Source: Reticulitermes speratus (taxonomy: Eukaryota > Arthropoda > Insecta > Blattodea > Rhinotermitidae). Taken from it: a stretch of DNA of 64,000 bases. This document shows, one piece after another, positions 46,574 to 58,679 of the stretch. The position numbers and the translations under genes were made by a program. Numbering within the stretch: the stretch's first letter is position 1; each line of letters begins with the position of its first letter. Under the pieces are notes generated by a model, which saw only the letters and a program-made list of their open reading frames with translations, did not search any database and was not told the origin of the DNA. The stretch is from assembly GCA_021186555.1 (NCBI GenBank), contig JAJKFL010000010.1, forward strand, positions 22,174,586 through 22,238,585, given 5' to 3'.

Positions 46574-46794
46574 CTGAAACGTATAAATGGGTGGCTTTAA
46601 ACTAAAACCATTACATGGAAACAGAACTCGGTAATTAACACAGCAGACAAATTTTCATTACATTATTTACCCACTATTGTCACTACTGTGTAACGTTTAA
46701 TCTCTGTTCATTTCAATCTTAAGAATGCTTAGACTGTGTTCCTAGTTACAGATATTAAAAGACCATGAAATTTAAACTGTTTACAAACTTGAGA

Positions 46795-47010
46795 TCTTCA
46801 CTCTTCTGGGATGTTATGCAGCGTAGATCAATAGTTAGTTACCGACGTTTAAGGACAACCTATCGGTTCCATCTTCAAGGGTCAAGCAGTCCAAGAAGAA
46901 TGTCTGAATGACCCTTAAAGATGGAACCGATAGGTTGTCCCAAAACATCAGTAACTAACTACAAATCTATGCTGCGCAACATCCCAGAAGAGCAAAGACC
47001 TCATTTACAC
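46795..47010. repeat. Fold-back element, well preserved
   Basis: CTTCACTCTTCTGGGATGTT / AACATCCCAGAAGAGCAAAG form the outer arms and CCTATCGGTTCCATCTTCAA / GATGGAACCGATAGGTTGTC the inner arms. Only about 35 bp are unpaired at the centre. Confidence 0.85.
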
Positions 47011-47180
47011 CGTGCTGGAAGCCTGAAATCATGTTTACAAACTTTATATAAATATGATCCAAGTTTATGAACGAAATTGGGAGGATAAACACTGCTGTCT
47101 CTATCAAACATGTGCATACACACACAAACATGTGCATACACACACAAACCCCACTCTGGTTAAACATGTTTTCTTCAGAT

Positions 47181-47655
47181 AATAAAACCAACGAATGCAC
47201 TATTTTGACCACCTTTATTATGGCCTATTTCCCCTCACCCTACACGTGTTTCGGAACTTTAACGTTCCATCCTCAGGGGTTTGTCGTGTGCTACCAATTA
47301 TTCACATATTAAAACAAATACACAATATGTAAAACAGGCTGTTAAAGTCTTAAAACCATAGGTAAATGAATATTCAGAACCCTTTTAAAATTGTACGATA
47401 TGTACGGTAGTCTGTTAGAATCTTAAAATCTCACGTAAATGTATATTTAAAACCTGTTTTAAAAAGTTGTGAACTGTCCGTAATATTCACTGTTTGTTTA
47501 CGGAACTACTGGCGTAATTTCTACAACTCCGTGTTCCATTTCTTGTGTGTTGTGATGCTACTGTGCTATCTTTTAAAGGCTGTGTGTGTAGGGTGTATAG
47601 TGCATTCGTTGGTTTTATTATTTGATTAAAAAATGCACGGTGGTAATACTGTGAA
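47181..47655 (+). mobile_element. Hammerhead-bearing inverted-arm retroposon
   Basis: 15-bp duplication ATGTTTTCTTCAGAT at 47166-47180 and 47656-47670. The element starts AATAAAACCAACGAATGCAC, whose inverse GTGCATTCGTTGGTTTTATT lies near the right end (47597). It ends with the tail AATGCACGGTGGTAATACTG. It holds one good hammerhead motif on the minus strand. AACCTTT-type 50-bp near repeats (GTTAAAGTCTTAAAA, GTTAGAATCTTAAAA) fill the middle. Confidence 0.75.
47237..47280 (-). ncRNA. Hammerhead ribozyme-like motif
   Basis: Minus strand: stem I ACCC 47280-47277 / GGGT 47240-47237; core CTGAGGA 47276-47270; extra U 47269; stem II GGAAC 47268-47264 / GTTCC 47257-47253; GAAA 47252-47249; stem III ACAC/GUGU; cleavage triplet GUA. 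All three stems differ in sequence from the motif at 34034, yet pair. Confidence 0.62.
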
Positions 47656-48784
47656 ATGTTTTCTTCAGATTTGATATTCAACATCGGCAATTCAACAATT
47701 TACAGCACTTGCTGAACAATTTCAGACACCACTACAGAAGTCACTTCAAACTTCTGTTCTGAAAAAGTGTTTACTGCATGAGAACTGATTCTGATACACA
47801 CATTCTTGGATTTTTCAATAGAAACCAAGCAACATAGGAATGGTACTTCTGAACTAACTGGGCAACTTGGACGATCACTTCCAAGAAACTCCTAATTCAG
47901 ACTGAAAATCAGGCATCAGGGCTGGGGAAATTAATTTTCGCATTGAATGCAAGGTTTCACTTTTGTTGCCACTAAAACAACAAAATCACAGTCCTATAAC
48001 AGGAATGTTTCATTCATAAAATAGTAAGTCTACCATAATTTTGGCCATGACACAAGAGAGGGCCAAGGGTGGGCAGATTTAAGCCACCTGAGATTCACTG
48101 TGCTAATGTTCCAAATAAGAATTTTATATCAATCATTCAAAACCCTGTAAGCACTGCTTACACACCACTGACAGAAGGAAATCATAAGCAGTTGTCAAAG
48201 AAAACGTACCGAAGATATGTGGTGCTACAGAAAGATGGAAGGCCAGTACAGATAATGCAACACAATCACCTACAGACAGACACATCTGAATATTCAAACT
48301 ACAAGATCCTCAATCCCTCTTAATAAATTACGTAGGAAATGGAATCACAAAGAACTACAACCCATACACCAAAAAATGGGGCTCTTGCAATCACCAAAAT
48401 ACATATAACAAAACTTGGTGCATGTATAGTAGAGTCTCAATGTTCATGATTAACCTACAAAATACCAGCAATAAAAATACCAAACATCAGAAAGCCACCC
48501 CGCCCCCCGGAGGGGGGGCATTAAAATGTACTTTTAGTAGAATACAAACACTTTCTGAAACCAACAAAAGCAATCAAATGAAAGGAAAAGCTTGACTGGG
48601 CTGAAAGTGGTATGTGCACTAGCATGAGAGTTTGGCAAGCCAGTTCGCCAGTTACGTTATCTCATCCCGGTTCTCATCGGAGAAGTTCAAAAGCAACAGC
48701 ATTAATGTGAGTGGTCATGGAAGGTGAAACTCCCAAACATCGAGGTTCAGAAAGTTTGGGGTCTCCGCTGCACACATTTCTTAC

Positions 48785-48948
48785 CTTTCGGAAATCTAGC
48801 GCATCCTGCTTGTCCGTGACGATTTCTCTCAGATTCACAATGTTCTTATGGTTCAGTTGTCGTAATATCTTTATTTCCCTTACTGCTGTGATGGGAAACC
48901 CTTCTTTCTCATTTTCCAGCCTTACTTTCTTCAATGCTACCAGTTCAC
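48785..48948 (-). CDS. Cdk12: Cdk12 exon 4: catalytic lysine and C helix
   Basis: The acceptor TTGGTTTACCAG|GT completes Gly. It encodes [40 protein letters not shown] and [20 protein letters not shown] carries the ATP-binding Lys, and PITAVREIK is the cyclin-binding C helix (human CDK12 PITAIREIK). Donor CGAAAG|GTAAGA at phase 0. Confidence 0.97.
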
Positions 48949-49080
48949 CTGGTAAACCAACAAAAAAAGAAACTCTTCCAAACTTGTTGTGAAGAACAAT
49001 TCAGAATGCTTAAAAAACACATTCAAACATACTTCAACAGCTGAAAGCATATCTCTCTTATGTCTATCACAGCATCTTAC

Positions 49081-49368
49081 CTGAACGCTTATCTTTTGCT
49101 TTGTATACTTGGCCGTACGTTCCTTCTCCGATTTGGGCAATTACTTCAAACACCTCCACACATCGCTCACCCCAGTCTCTACCTCCAGTTGTGGACGACA
49201 CAGTATTCTTTGAACCTCGGCGACGATGCAGAATCTTAGGCCGTTTGAGTTTTGGCCGAGGCATGACTCTGTTGCTTGACTTCAGAGGTTTCTCCGGTAG
49301 TACAACTGGTGGAGGTGGCGTCAAAATTGTATCTTCATCAGCACTAAGCTCTTCCAAACCAGGGACAA
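49081..49368 (-). CDS. Cdk12: Cdk12 exon 3: linker and glycine loop
   Basis: Acceptor TTCTGGTCAG|TT (phase 1) and donor TTCAG|GTAAGA (phase 1). It encodes [15 protein letters not shown], a basic linker ([19 protein letters not shown]) and [20 protein letters not shown] with the glycine-rich loop [17 protein letters not shown]. The kinase fold starts at about FEVIAQ, residue 683 counting from 63944. Intron 3 downstream is only 132 bp. Confidence 0.97.
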
Positions 49369-49401
49369 CTGACCAGAACAATATAAACAGACATATATTA
49401 G

Positions 49402-49640
49402 CTCGAGATCTTCACTCTTCTGGATGTTATGCAGCATATATTGGTGGTTAGTTACCAACGTTTTGGGAAAACCTATCGGTCCTGTCTTCAAGGGTCAAGC
49501 AGTCTAAGAAGAATGTCTTCTTGGACTCCTTGACTATTGAAGGTGGGACCAATAGGTTATCCTGAAACACTGGTAACTAACTACCAATCTACGCTGTGTA
49601 AAATCCCAGAAGAGAGAAGCTCTCATTTACACCGTGGCGG
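49402..49640. repeat. Fold-back element
   Basis: Outer GATCTTCACTCTTCTGGATG / CCAGAAGAGAGAAGCTC, inner CCTATCGGTCCTGTCTTCAA / TTGAAGGTGGGACCAATAGG. Nearly the same sequence as 46795-47010. Confidence 0.85.
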
Positions 49641-49714
49641 AAGCCTGCAATCACACACAAATTGGATTAACAGCCACACAGTGACATTTTTAAAGGCACA
49701 TTAGTTATACCAAA

Positions 49715-49900
49715 TACTGTGGCAGAATGGTTGGTACTCCTGCTTCATGACTGGAGTGGCACAGATTCTAGTCCCCGTCTGGAGACCACAGAGTCACAGA
49801 GACTTTCGTTTTCCTCACTTCCTCCAAATAAATACTGGAATTACTATCTTAAAGTATGCCTTGACCACTTCCTTCCACATCCAATCATTCAAGCACTAAT
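49715..49900 (+). mobile_element. Possible SINE, tRNA-like head
   Basis: A-box-like GTGGCAGAATGGTTGGTACT, B-box-like AGATTCTAGTCCCC, then TTTTCCTCACTTCCTCC. Distant resemblance to the copy at 17620. No target duplication seen. Confidence 0.4.
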
Positions 49901-49949
49901 CACTCTGTCAGTTGATGCTACATCATCTCAGCAATTAAAGAAACCAAGA

Positions 49950-50115
49950 AAACATAAATACATGCTTCACAACATTTATTCCAGCAACTGCACAACAATA
50001 AAAAGACAGTTTAAAATATATGACACTCCTCCTACATGTTTTGGCCTACAATGACCATCTTCAGGGAGGTGGTTGAAATAAATATTGTGAACTAGTTCCC
50101 TACATGGAACACAGA
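49950..50115 (-). mobile_element. Single arm with mutated hammerhead
   Basis: Minus strand: stem I CCTCC/GGAGG, core CTGAAGA, extra U, stem II GGTC/GGCC, then AAAAC in place of GAAAC, and ATGTA. The stems persist but the catalytic G12 is A, so cleavage should be abolished. Confidence 0.5.
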
Positions 50116-51013
50116 TAACGTTACATACAAATACATACATCAAGTACATTAACCCCTTGTGTAGGCACTTAAATGGCCTAGATAGTGTGGTCTTTAAATC
50201 TCCTCTGTGGCTCATAAAACTGATCATTTTCACAGATCATTAACACATGTGCTTGGAAATGACACAGGAATACAGAGAAACTATGCACTGATAGTAAACA
50301 ATTGCCTTAATCTAGCTAAATTACAAAGAAAAGCTACCTTCTGGTCATCTGTTAATGACAAGAGATAAAGAAATGCCTGGGACGACAGAGAACCGTTATG
50401 GGTAAGGCATTTTATTGCAAAGTTAATGAAGGAGCCACCATTAGATACATAATTCACGACGTAACATTGACACAGATCATACACAGGCACTGACAGCAAG
50501 AAAACCAAGAGCCAAGATAGCAACAGCTGTTTTGCCCTGTAATTCACAGCTTGAATTTCTGCTAATATGGTAAAAACCTGTCTACAATGGGACCTGTATC
50601 AAGCAGAAACCTGGCAATTTTCTCTGGTTGTGACAGTTTACAGTAAAAAAAAATCATAACATTATCCACAATAAAGTGTCTAACACTAAAAGTAAAAAAA
50701 CAAAAACAATTTTGAAAGAAAACAATCGGTCTGATACTCATTTTCATTACCCCTTTCTTCGTTAACTTCTTACATCATTAGTTTCAACTAATCAGTTTCT
50801 CAGCTCTTGGGCCAGCAGTACTTGTGTCAAAGGCTTGCCACACTGGTACATCTCAAATGGATTGGTACATGGTTGTTAAGAAAGTATGCCTCCCATCAAC
50901 ACTCATTTCTTCATATATCATGTTGAATTACAAGTTCCTGTACCCCTTCTGTAATCATCACGATACGCAGTTCAATTTACATGCTGTAACTAACTAAACA
51001 GAAAAACACTTAC

Positions 51014-52365
51014 CTGGTGGCATAGGAAGGTCCCTGATCCCTTTCCTTGGTGGAGTTTTACGTCTGTTGACAACTGGTTCAGGACTGGGCGAGCGACTTG
51101 GAGGCGAATCAATACTTTCAAAGTCACTCTGTCGAATTCCTGGAGGCATTGGCAGGTTAGTCAAACTTTTTGGTTTCAGTACTGGCGGTGCAACTTCTGC
51201 TACAGCTGGTTTGCTTACTTCAACTTCAACATTCACTGGTTTTGGTTTGATGGGAACTGGTTCGCTAACAGATGGCTTTACCACTGGAGGTTCAGGATCT
51301 ATATGTATGACATCAGGAGCACTGTTTGTTACTGAGACATCATTAGAGCTTTCGTGAACTGGAGAGATGTCCATATTATTATCAGGTATAGTGATAATGG
51401 TCTTAGGTGGAGTAATTTTCACAGCTGTGTGTTGTACTGATCCTACCACCATTATGGAACTACTACCTGCAGCTGGGTTAGGATTTGGATAGTTGGAAGG
51501 TGGTGGTACTGTAACTTGAATCTGATGTGGCATAACGATGGCAGAAGGCCCTGGTATTACATTGCCCAGAACCTGCTGAAGAGTCGGAGGAACTTGCGAG
51601 GTTGGCACTGCTACTGTGGCTGGAGAAGCATAAACAAAACTTGCTGATGTTGCCACTGGTACATAGGAAGCTTGTGTTGGCTGCACAGAATCACTGCAGG
51701 GGATTGGAATATTGTTCACATCAGAAGGCATAATGTATGTGGTCTGATCAACCTCTACAGGTATTGGCTGACAAGGCTCAGTACTAGCTACTTCCTTCAC
51801 GGGTGTATTCTCCTCTGGTTCACTGTCCTTATTTTCTTTCTTCTTTTCTTTGATGGCTGCCAAGCGTTTCATTGCCAATTCCCTCATATTTTTATCTTTC
51901 ACCAATTCTGCAAACAAACTTGTCTCACTCATTTTGGCAAGTCCTAGATCTTTGACTTTAGGAGTATGTGATGATGAAGATGAGATGGGACTCCTTGGAG
52001 AATGAGGGCTTCTAGCAGGAGTTCTTGAGCGTAATCTGGAGTGTTTGTTCGGTGGAGTTCGTGGACTGTGAGACCTCAGTGTCTTGGGGGTTCGTGAACG
52101 TTGCCTCGAAGAAGGGCTGCGAGATCGAGGTCTAAGTAGAGGACTACGGGTACGTGCACGTTTCGATACTTTCGGGCGACTACGACTGCGACTGCGAACG
52201 CGTGATGACAAACCACGCACTGCAGTGTAGCTTGGTGAGCGACTCCAACGCCTGCTGTTGCGAGACACATGTGGAGATCGTGACCGAGACCTGGACGGTC
52301 GGCGCCAGCGCTGAATACTACGACTACGTGAGCGAGTCAAAGAACGTGGTTCCATGCGACGTATT
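51014..52365 (-). CDS. Cdk12: Cdk12 exon 2: RS domain and proline-rich linker
   Basis: The acceptor TTATAG|AATACG (phase 2) and donor CCAG|GTAAGT (phase 1) join exons 1 and 3 in frame. About 450 residues: RS/RSP repeats (RSRSRSIQRWRRPSRSRSRS), a charged coiled stretch (MSETSLFAELVKDKNMRELA, MKRLAAIKEKKKENKDSEPE), a long Thr/Val/Pro-rich low-complexity region (for example PPTLQQVLGNVIPGPSAIVM), and the repeated LPMPPG motifs (NLPMPPGIRQSDFESIDSPP, IRDLPMPPG). RS domains target CDK12 to nuclear speckles. Little is conserved outside the RS and LPMPP motifs. Confidence 0.95.
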
Positions 52366-52844
52366 CTATAACATAAAATTCAAAGTACTATTTGTACGAT
52401 CTCATCCAGTCACTTATAATACAAAATATGTACAATTCATTACCAACATCACATTTTTATAACAGCTAAATTTTTCCTTTAATAGAAACAACTGTAATGT
52501 GTTCCGTGTGTAAAGGTATGGAAACAAGTGGCTGTCAATACTACTTTTCCTTCATTTGTAAGTTTTACAGTGCCACATTTGGATGATCATATCTTGGTTT
52601 CTGAAGGTGGCAGCAACATCCACATTAAAATAATTATAAAACCTCCCTCACTTGCTGCATGCACAGGAACAAGCAATAAGCAATCAGTCACATCAGTGCT
52701 ACTTCAGGCAATTTGTTACATTACAACTAAACAAGAAACAGAACACAGATACCACAAATGCAGATTAAGTTCGTAGTAATGGGTGTCTATAATATTTTCT
52801 TCTGGCCTCACAGATTCCTTTCAACATATAGTTACAATTACACA

Positions 52845-53507
52845 CACACACAATGTTCAATAACTGAGGTTCCCTAGGACATGAAATTAAGCATAAAGTC
52901 ATTACAACATGAAATGTTATTCCTTTATTCCACTGAACTATCATTATTTCCCAACAGAACAGCTTAGCACATTGAGGCATTTGTCCCATCTTGGCATGAG
53001 TTCAAAAATTCCATCATGCTAGAAACTGGGCTCTTGCATTCACAACCAATCACTAATAGCCATTTCCAATTCCTCAGTACTGTGGAACTGGTGACCTTCC
53101 AAGTGCTACTTCAGCAGCCCAAACAAATTACATCACGAGGTGTGATCCTTCAGCATACGATGCATCCCTACACAGTGCACGTCAGCCTGAAGAGATACTG
53201 CAAATGTTTTACTGTAAACCTCTGGACCATCAACCCTGATGCTTGCGCTGTTGAAGTAACACTTGGGAGGTTACTGATTCGACAATAATGAAGAAGTGGA
53301 AACGGCTGTTCATGCACAGTTGTGAATGCAGAAGCCCAATTTATACCGCAACGTAATTTTCAGACATGTGACAAGATGGCACAAATGCATAAATGTCCTC
53401 AGAGATTATGCTGAAAAATAATGATACTTCAGTGGAATAAACGAGTTACATCTAACACTGTAATAACTTCTTGTTTAATTTTCATGACCCAAGGAACCTC
53501 GCGTACC
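52845..53507. mobile_element. Palindromic mariner relic, second copy
   Basis: Same build as 11053-11690: minus-strand transposase C terminus at about 53110-52950 (EELEMAISDWL, FELMPRWDKCLNVL) facing a plus-strand one at about 53310-53420 (EEVETAVHAQL, RWHKCINVLRDYAEK). The ends GAGGTTCCCTAGG and CCAAGGAACCTC are inverted. Both frames have stops. Confidence 0.75.
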
Positions 53508-53875
53508 AAATGTCCTTCATATGTATTCTCCAGATATTGGCAGTGGGTCTATGCACTTTAACAACTATGCACCCACTGTGTGATAGAAATCTTGGGGCAC
53601 ATACCTTTGACTATTTAGTCTACTCCTCTCCTTGCCTACAGACCTATAAGAAGACATTCTAAATTAAAAATTAAATTGTGACATACAGTTACTTATTTAA
53701 TATTCTTCAAACCCTGCTCCATATCAAGGATCATAAACTATAGTGATTCAAGTGTCAATACCAATGCCATGTATTATGCTCTCTCATATACAATTTGTAA
53801 ATGGAAATCACTGAGGCAAATAACGTTTCCTTATTTATGGTGAATACACAATACTTCTAACATCTACAAACCCGA

Positions 53876-54075
53876 GGGTTCGAGTCTCATGGGATATCAT
53901 GCTGCATCGGGTGAATGGTTCCCGATGTTTCGAAGGATGATGTTGCCTTCATCTTATGGGAACAAGGAAGTAAACAAGAATTCTTCTTGGACTGCTTGCC
54001 CCCACAATCCTTCAAAACATCAAGAACTGCTTGCCCTTTGACACAGCATCGCATTCCAGAAAACCTGAATCCTCC
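53876..54075. repeat. Fold-back element
   Basis: GGGATATCATGCTGCATCGG / GACACAGCATCGCATTCC outer, and CCGATGTTTCGAAGGATGAT / ATCCTTCAAAACATCAAGAA inner. Confidence 0.7.
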
Positions 54076-54584
54076 ACACCACTGTCACAACCTCAAATTT
54101 CATGTCTACAAATTTAATATCACGCCGTTTGCTATACTTTAAATTCTTATATATCCAACTTCAGTTGTTGTTCACCTCAATGTGCCCTTTTCCTCATGCA
54201 GACTACCAGAAAGTTCGAGTATTTCGAGCACCCGAGTTTTCGGACAGGTAATTTAACAAAACATTTTCCCAACTCAAGAATAGAAACTGAGATACAACTA
54301 CTGCACTAAACAAGTGAATGCAATGCACTCACTACACATCTGGACGCACCCACTTGGAATTTGCAAAACATCAAAGACAAACATGTTGATCAGCCTGCTA
54401 AAAAAACGTGCGATACCCTACAGCATCCACGTATTGCCTCTGGTGAAGTGCCGTGGTTGGAAACAACTCGTGTTCAAAATGTGTGTATATGCAAGATGTT
54501 TTGTGCAATGTTAAAGAGCACATTATATAATTAATGAGTTGATTTTGTGGTCCTAACAAAGGTGCTTTTTAATGCTTATGCAGA

Positions 54585-54612
54585 CAATATATATATATAT
54601 ATATATATACAT
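54585..54612. repeat. (AT)n microsatellite
   Basis: About 14 AT units, followed by ATACATATACACAGTATATG-type sequence. Confidence 0.9.
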
Positions 54613-55548
54613 ATACACAGTATATGTATAACAGAGCATCATATACATATATAAATGAATGTATGTGTATGCACCCACACTGGAAGCCACTGCAACTGTG
54701 TTCGTGGTCTGGCTACAGGCCTGGCTAAAACCTCAGCAATACACAGGAAACTAAGTTAACCGCAGTTAGCTTTTTCATTTAGCATATAGTGAAACCCCGA
54801 CACAACATCCCTTCATATACCATCACCACTGCACTGTGTCTACAAAAGCCTAGAAACAGCAATTCCCAGATATAATTGTAAAGAAATCTGTTGGTACAGG
54901 GAAATCCCTGTTCCCTGCCATATGCCAACATCAGTGGCAATACAAATGTACCATAATGCAACACAGCAAGTCTGATACAGCACTATACTACTATACAGCC
55001 AACAGCCTGGAATATTGAGCTGTAAAAGTATACAATAACTGATGCCACAAAACAAAATGTATTCAGGTAAGACATCATACACACCACTTTGGGTTGGATA
55101 GGGATTGACTGATACTTGAACTCACTGGTGTAACTAGCAACATTACTAGAATAGTGCACAAGTAAAATTCCAAGAACTTCAGCGGAATGGTTACAAATCC
55201 ACCCCTTCATAGAGCACTCCCAGCCCTGCTTACTGTCTATTAAAACTAACATCATGTCTGTCTGCCTTTCTGGATCCAAATAATAATTCAACAACCAGTG
55301 AATGGACCTTCACAAAATATAACACTTGAGAATTTTATGGAAAACTGCCAAACCAAAGCCACTTTTGTTTTAATGGCCACTTTGCATGAAACCACTGGAC
55401 ATGCACAGAAAACTGGCATCCCTGATCTGCATAATTCCTATCATGCTTTGGACTCACAGGCAAGTTACAAAAATAAAACTGGACTTTGTACCATTTAACT
55501 TCTGTATGCCAAGAATAAAACTCAGTTGTTACAGACAGTTTGCACTTC

Positions 55549-55745
55549 AAAGATTCCAGTCCTCTCAGATGTTACGCTGTGTAGTGGGTAATTTAATATA
55601 TACTGACATTTCAAAGAAGTGTAGTGCCTTCATCTTCTAGGGCCTACACCCTTAAAAAAAATGAAATCACCATGCTCCTTCAAAGCAATTGGAGATGTTA
55701 AATTACTCACTACACAGCATAACGTCCCAGAAGTCCAGAGCCGTT
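55549..55745. repeat. Fold-back element
   Basis: TCAGATGTTACGCTGTGTAG / CTACACAGCATAACGTCCCA outer arms. The inner part has CTTCATCTTCTAGGGCCTAC. Confidence 0.7.
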
Positions 55746-56691
55746 AGCATATCAACACTGAAGAAACCAGTACCTCGTACAGGTTTTTTTTTCTGCATCC
55801 TAGCAACCACATTAGAATCGAGCATAACAGGAACTGTGCGGCAATTTTAGTGCCAATGCTAGGATTTGCAACACAGCAAACACACTGTAATGGTTACATC
55901 ATGCATATATTTTCTAACATGTAGCTGGCAGACACCCCATTTTCTTCACATTGTCTTTGAGTAGCTAACATACACAAACATGCTTCAGTTTCAAATACAA
56001 CGGTCATATGAGTACAATCACATTTGGCTGCATTTGTAACACTGGGAAATGGACAGTGTTAAGTGTTGGGGGAGAGTGTACCTACAAACTATAGAACTCT
56101 GGCACAATGAAGCAAAAAACTGTGAACTATTTCACCCTCTTATGGAATAAAATTAGTGACAAAAAAATCATGAAACAAAAATTGATGTGTATTCTGCTAA
56201 AAAAGAGATTATGGTAAAGTTGAATGTAACATACCAAAACAGTCATTAAATACAGCACACACAAACACACACACACTTCAACTATCAATTACAGTTACAG
56301 ACAATTCCGTTACTTATCATGTGACTTGTAAGTTCAAGAAGACCAGGTATACAAAAATTACTGGACTTTATATTGTTCATACCGTGCATTTTCATTCAAT
56401 CACACACTTTTTAAACTAAAAGTGTGCATTTGCTGGTTTAAAAAATTACTGGGTTAACAAAACTGGATTTGAGTCAGCAAATCTTCTTCATTTTTGAGTT
56501 TCAAATCAGCAGGTTACAAAGAAGTCAACTGCAAATTACTGTGGTAATTCAATGACCTGTATCTACAGTGCGATTTCACAAAATTCCTGAAATGTTAGTA
56601 TAGGGTCTGGTCAATAAATAGAAGTCTGCTGATGTTTACCAACAGAAAAATTTCAACACTTCAGTACGCAGATATCCAAATGCATAAAAGT

Positions 56692-56966
56692 GAAGTTGTT
56701 TCTGTCCATGCCATGGCGGCATATAGGGACAGGACAGGTATATCATTCTGAACTTCAGCACTAGATGGAGGTGAGGAGTCAACTTCATGCCACAACCGCT
56801 TTATCCCAGCACATGGTACTCATTGAACAGAAGGCTGTGTGTGCCCCAGAACCGGTCTGAAGGTTCTGGATAACAGCAAAGCCTCTTGCCCCTGCCAGGA
56901 ATTGAAGCCAAGATTACCCAGTCCATATAGCCTGGTCCCTATACAGACTGAGCTATCCCGGCTCCA
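56692..56966 (-). mobile_element. SINE family B, near full length
   Basis: On the minus strand the head is GGGATAGCTCAGTCTGTATA with B-box TGGCTTCAATTCCTGGCAGG. The body is ATGAAGTTGACTCCTCACCT, and the tail ends ACTTCACTTTTA. The head resembles the copy at 5828 more than that at 43952, so there may be two subfamilies. Confidence 0.8.
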
Positions 56967-57723
56967 TCATTCAAATGTGTATGACATGTCTTAGCTGGGT
57001 TTCGTCTCTGATGTGGTGCTTGCCTGGACCTTAAGTCATGTGGAAGTTCTGTTTTGTTCTGCTCAAACTTTGGTACAGTAATTTTGATCAAGTAGATAAT
57101 TAGTCTACTTCTACAAACCTAAAACACAATAATTTCCCAAATACAACTGAAAGTAGCATATTTAAGTCTGTTATTTCCTTCTTTGTACAAAGTGCATTCT
57201 ACAGTTAAGTGGTCTGCCTACTGTAACATTAATGATGTAAATAAATCAATGAGTAATAATAAAGCTGCCTTTCTAGACACAAAGTTCACCTGACCATTTC
57301 ACTTTCCATTTACTTCAGGAAACAAAGTTGAAAATGCACCAAAAATCAATATCACAAAAAATGCACAAAAGAAACTTATTTCTCTGTCCTTCACACACAA
57401 AGTAACACACTTCATGATATATTACTCCATAATCCTACACAAATTTTCAAGGATCTTTCAGAGTAACAATGTGATGAAATAAATCAAATGAGCATCAATC
57501 AGAACCTGGCCCATTTTGTGGGGTCCCTACATACTATTACAAGCACACTTGATTATTTGATGGGCTTTCAGATGTGCTAGTTCATCCGGTCACTTTACCT
57601 CTAAGGACAGGTGGAGGGAGGACACACACAACACAGCTCAGCAAATACATGCTAACAGTGTTTTTAAAAATCTTAAATTAATACGGAACAACTAAAAGCA
57701 ATTCAAGTAAACTAGTCTATTAA

Positions 57724-57934
57724 CCCTTTAAAGTTGAAAACTTCAGTCTGTACCGCACAGTAAACATACTCCATCTCATTGACAAAACTCAATCAGTTAA
57801 TGCTGTATAGGGAAATAATCACTGTTTGTTCTGAGATCCACACAAAACACATAAATACACTGTGTGGGAAGAACACGGAATTTTTTAAATATTAAACCTG
57901 GTAGTACAAACAATAACCACTGCACCTTAAAGGG
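57724..57934. mobile_element. piggyBac-like MITE (single-unit form)
   Basis: Ends CCCTTTAAAG and CCTTAAAGGG are flanked by TTAA (57720-57723, 57935-57938). The interior holds one copy of the unit that is repeated five times at 3691-4260 (CAGTCTGTACCGCACAGTAA; GTTTGTTCTGAGATCCACAC). 211 bp, non-coding. Confidence 0.85.
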
Positions 57935-58138
57935 TTAAGAATCCCTGTTCTGTCTAACAGTCTTGTGTTAGAAGAGTGTGTATATATGTGACTGACTACA
58001 CACAACGGGATGAATACCATTAAATTGATTTAAAATAGTTAAGAATCACATTTCATGCTAGTGATGATAAATCTTGTTCCCAAATAAATTCAAAATCCAC
58101 TTTGATGAGTCTGTTCAAGACCATGAGTATGAAGATTA

Positions 58139-58285
58139 CTAGCGTCTTCTGAGATGTGATAACACATACTCTGGTGAAGTACTAACATTTTGGAGGAACC
58201 TGCTACCTCTGCCTTCAGGGTAAATGGAGTTCCTCTGAAATGCTGGTACTTATCTACCACACTACATGGCATCAAATTCCAGCAG
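58139..58285. repeat. Fold-back element
   Basis: GTACTAACATTTTGGAGGAA / TTCCTCTGAAATGCTGGTAC arms around CTACCTCTGCCTTCAGGGTA. Similar to the copy at 43803. Confidence 0.65.
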
Positions 58286-58443
58286 ACAGTACCCTTCAAT
58301 CAGCACAGTGAAAGAATCCAATCCATACACATGTCTGAATCACTTAAAATTCTGTGTCTTTGGAAGGAATCAGGGCAGGTCTTATTGTTTACTGCTACTC
58401 CTGTGTGCTGTAATACCAGCTTTATGCCTTACTGTGTGATTAA

Positions 58444-58679
58444 CCTTCAAACAACTGGGTTGGTACTTAAATTTTAGCGCATGGTTTATGAAAAACGTAT
58501 TATTTGAACAGAAAAAGATAAAATTCGGAGACAAATAGCATTTTGTGGGAAATAAAACAGAGATTATGCAACATGCCTTAAAAATGTAGTAAATTTCCTT
58601 GTTGCCTAAACAAATAAAATGAAATTATAGGGGTGTTTTTAATGTGTGTTCACATATGCAAAAGCAGGTCATTTAAAGG
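58444..58679. mobile_element. piggyBac-like MITE
   Basis: Perfect TTAA flanks (58440-58443, 58680-58683) and short inverted ends CCTTCAAA / TTTAAAGG. 236 bp, homologous to 32931-33173. Confidence 0.75.

Larger units (their letters stand above)
46574..48784 (-). other. Cdk12 intron 4
   Basis: GTAAGA donor, TTTCAG acceptor. Contains a fold-back element and a hammerhead-family retroposon, plus unique sequence at 47671-48784 without repeats I can name. Confidence 0.8.
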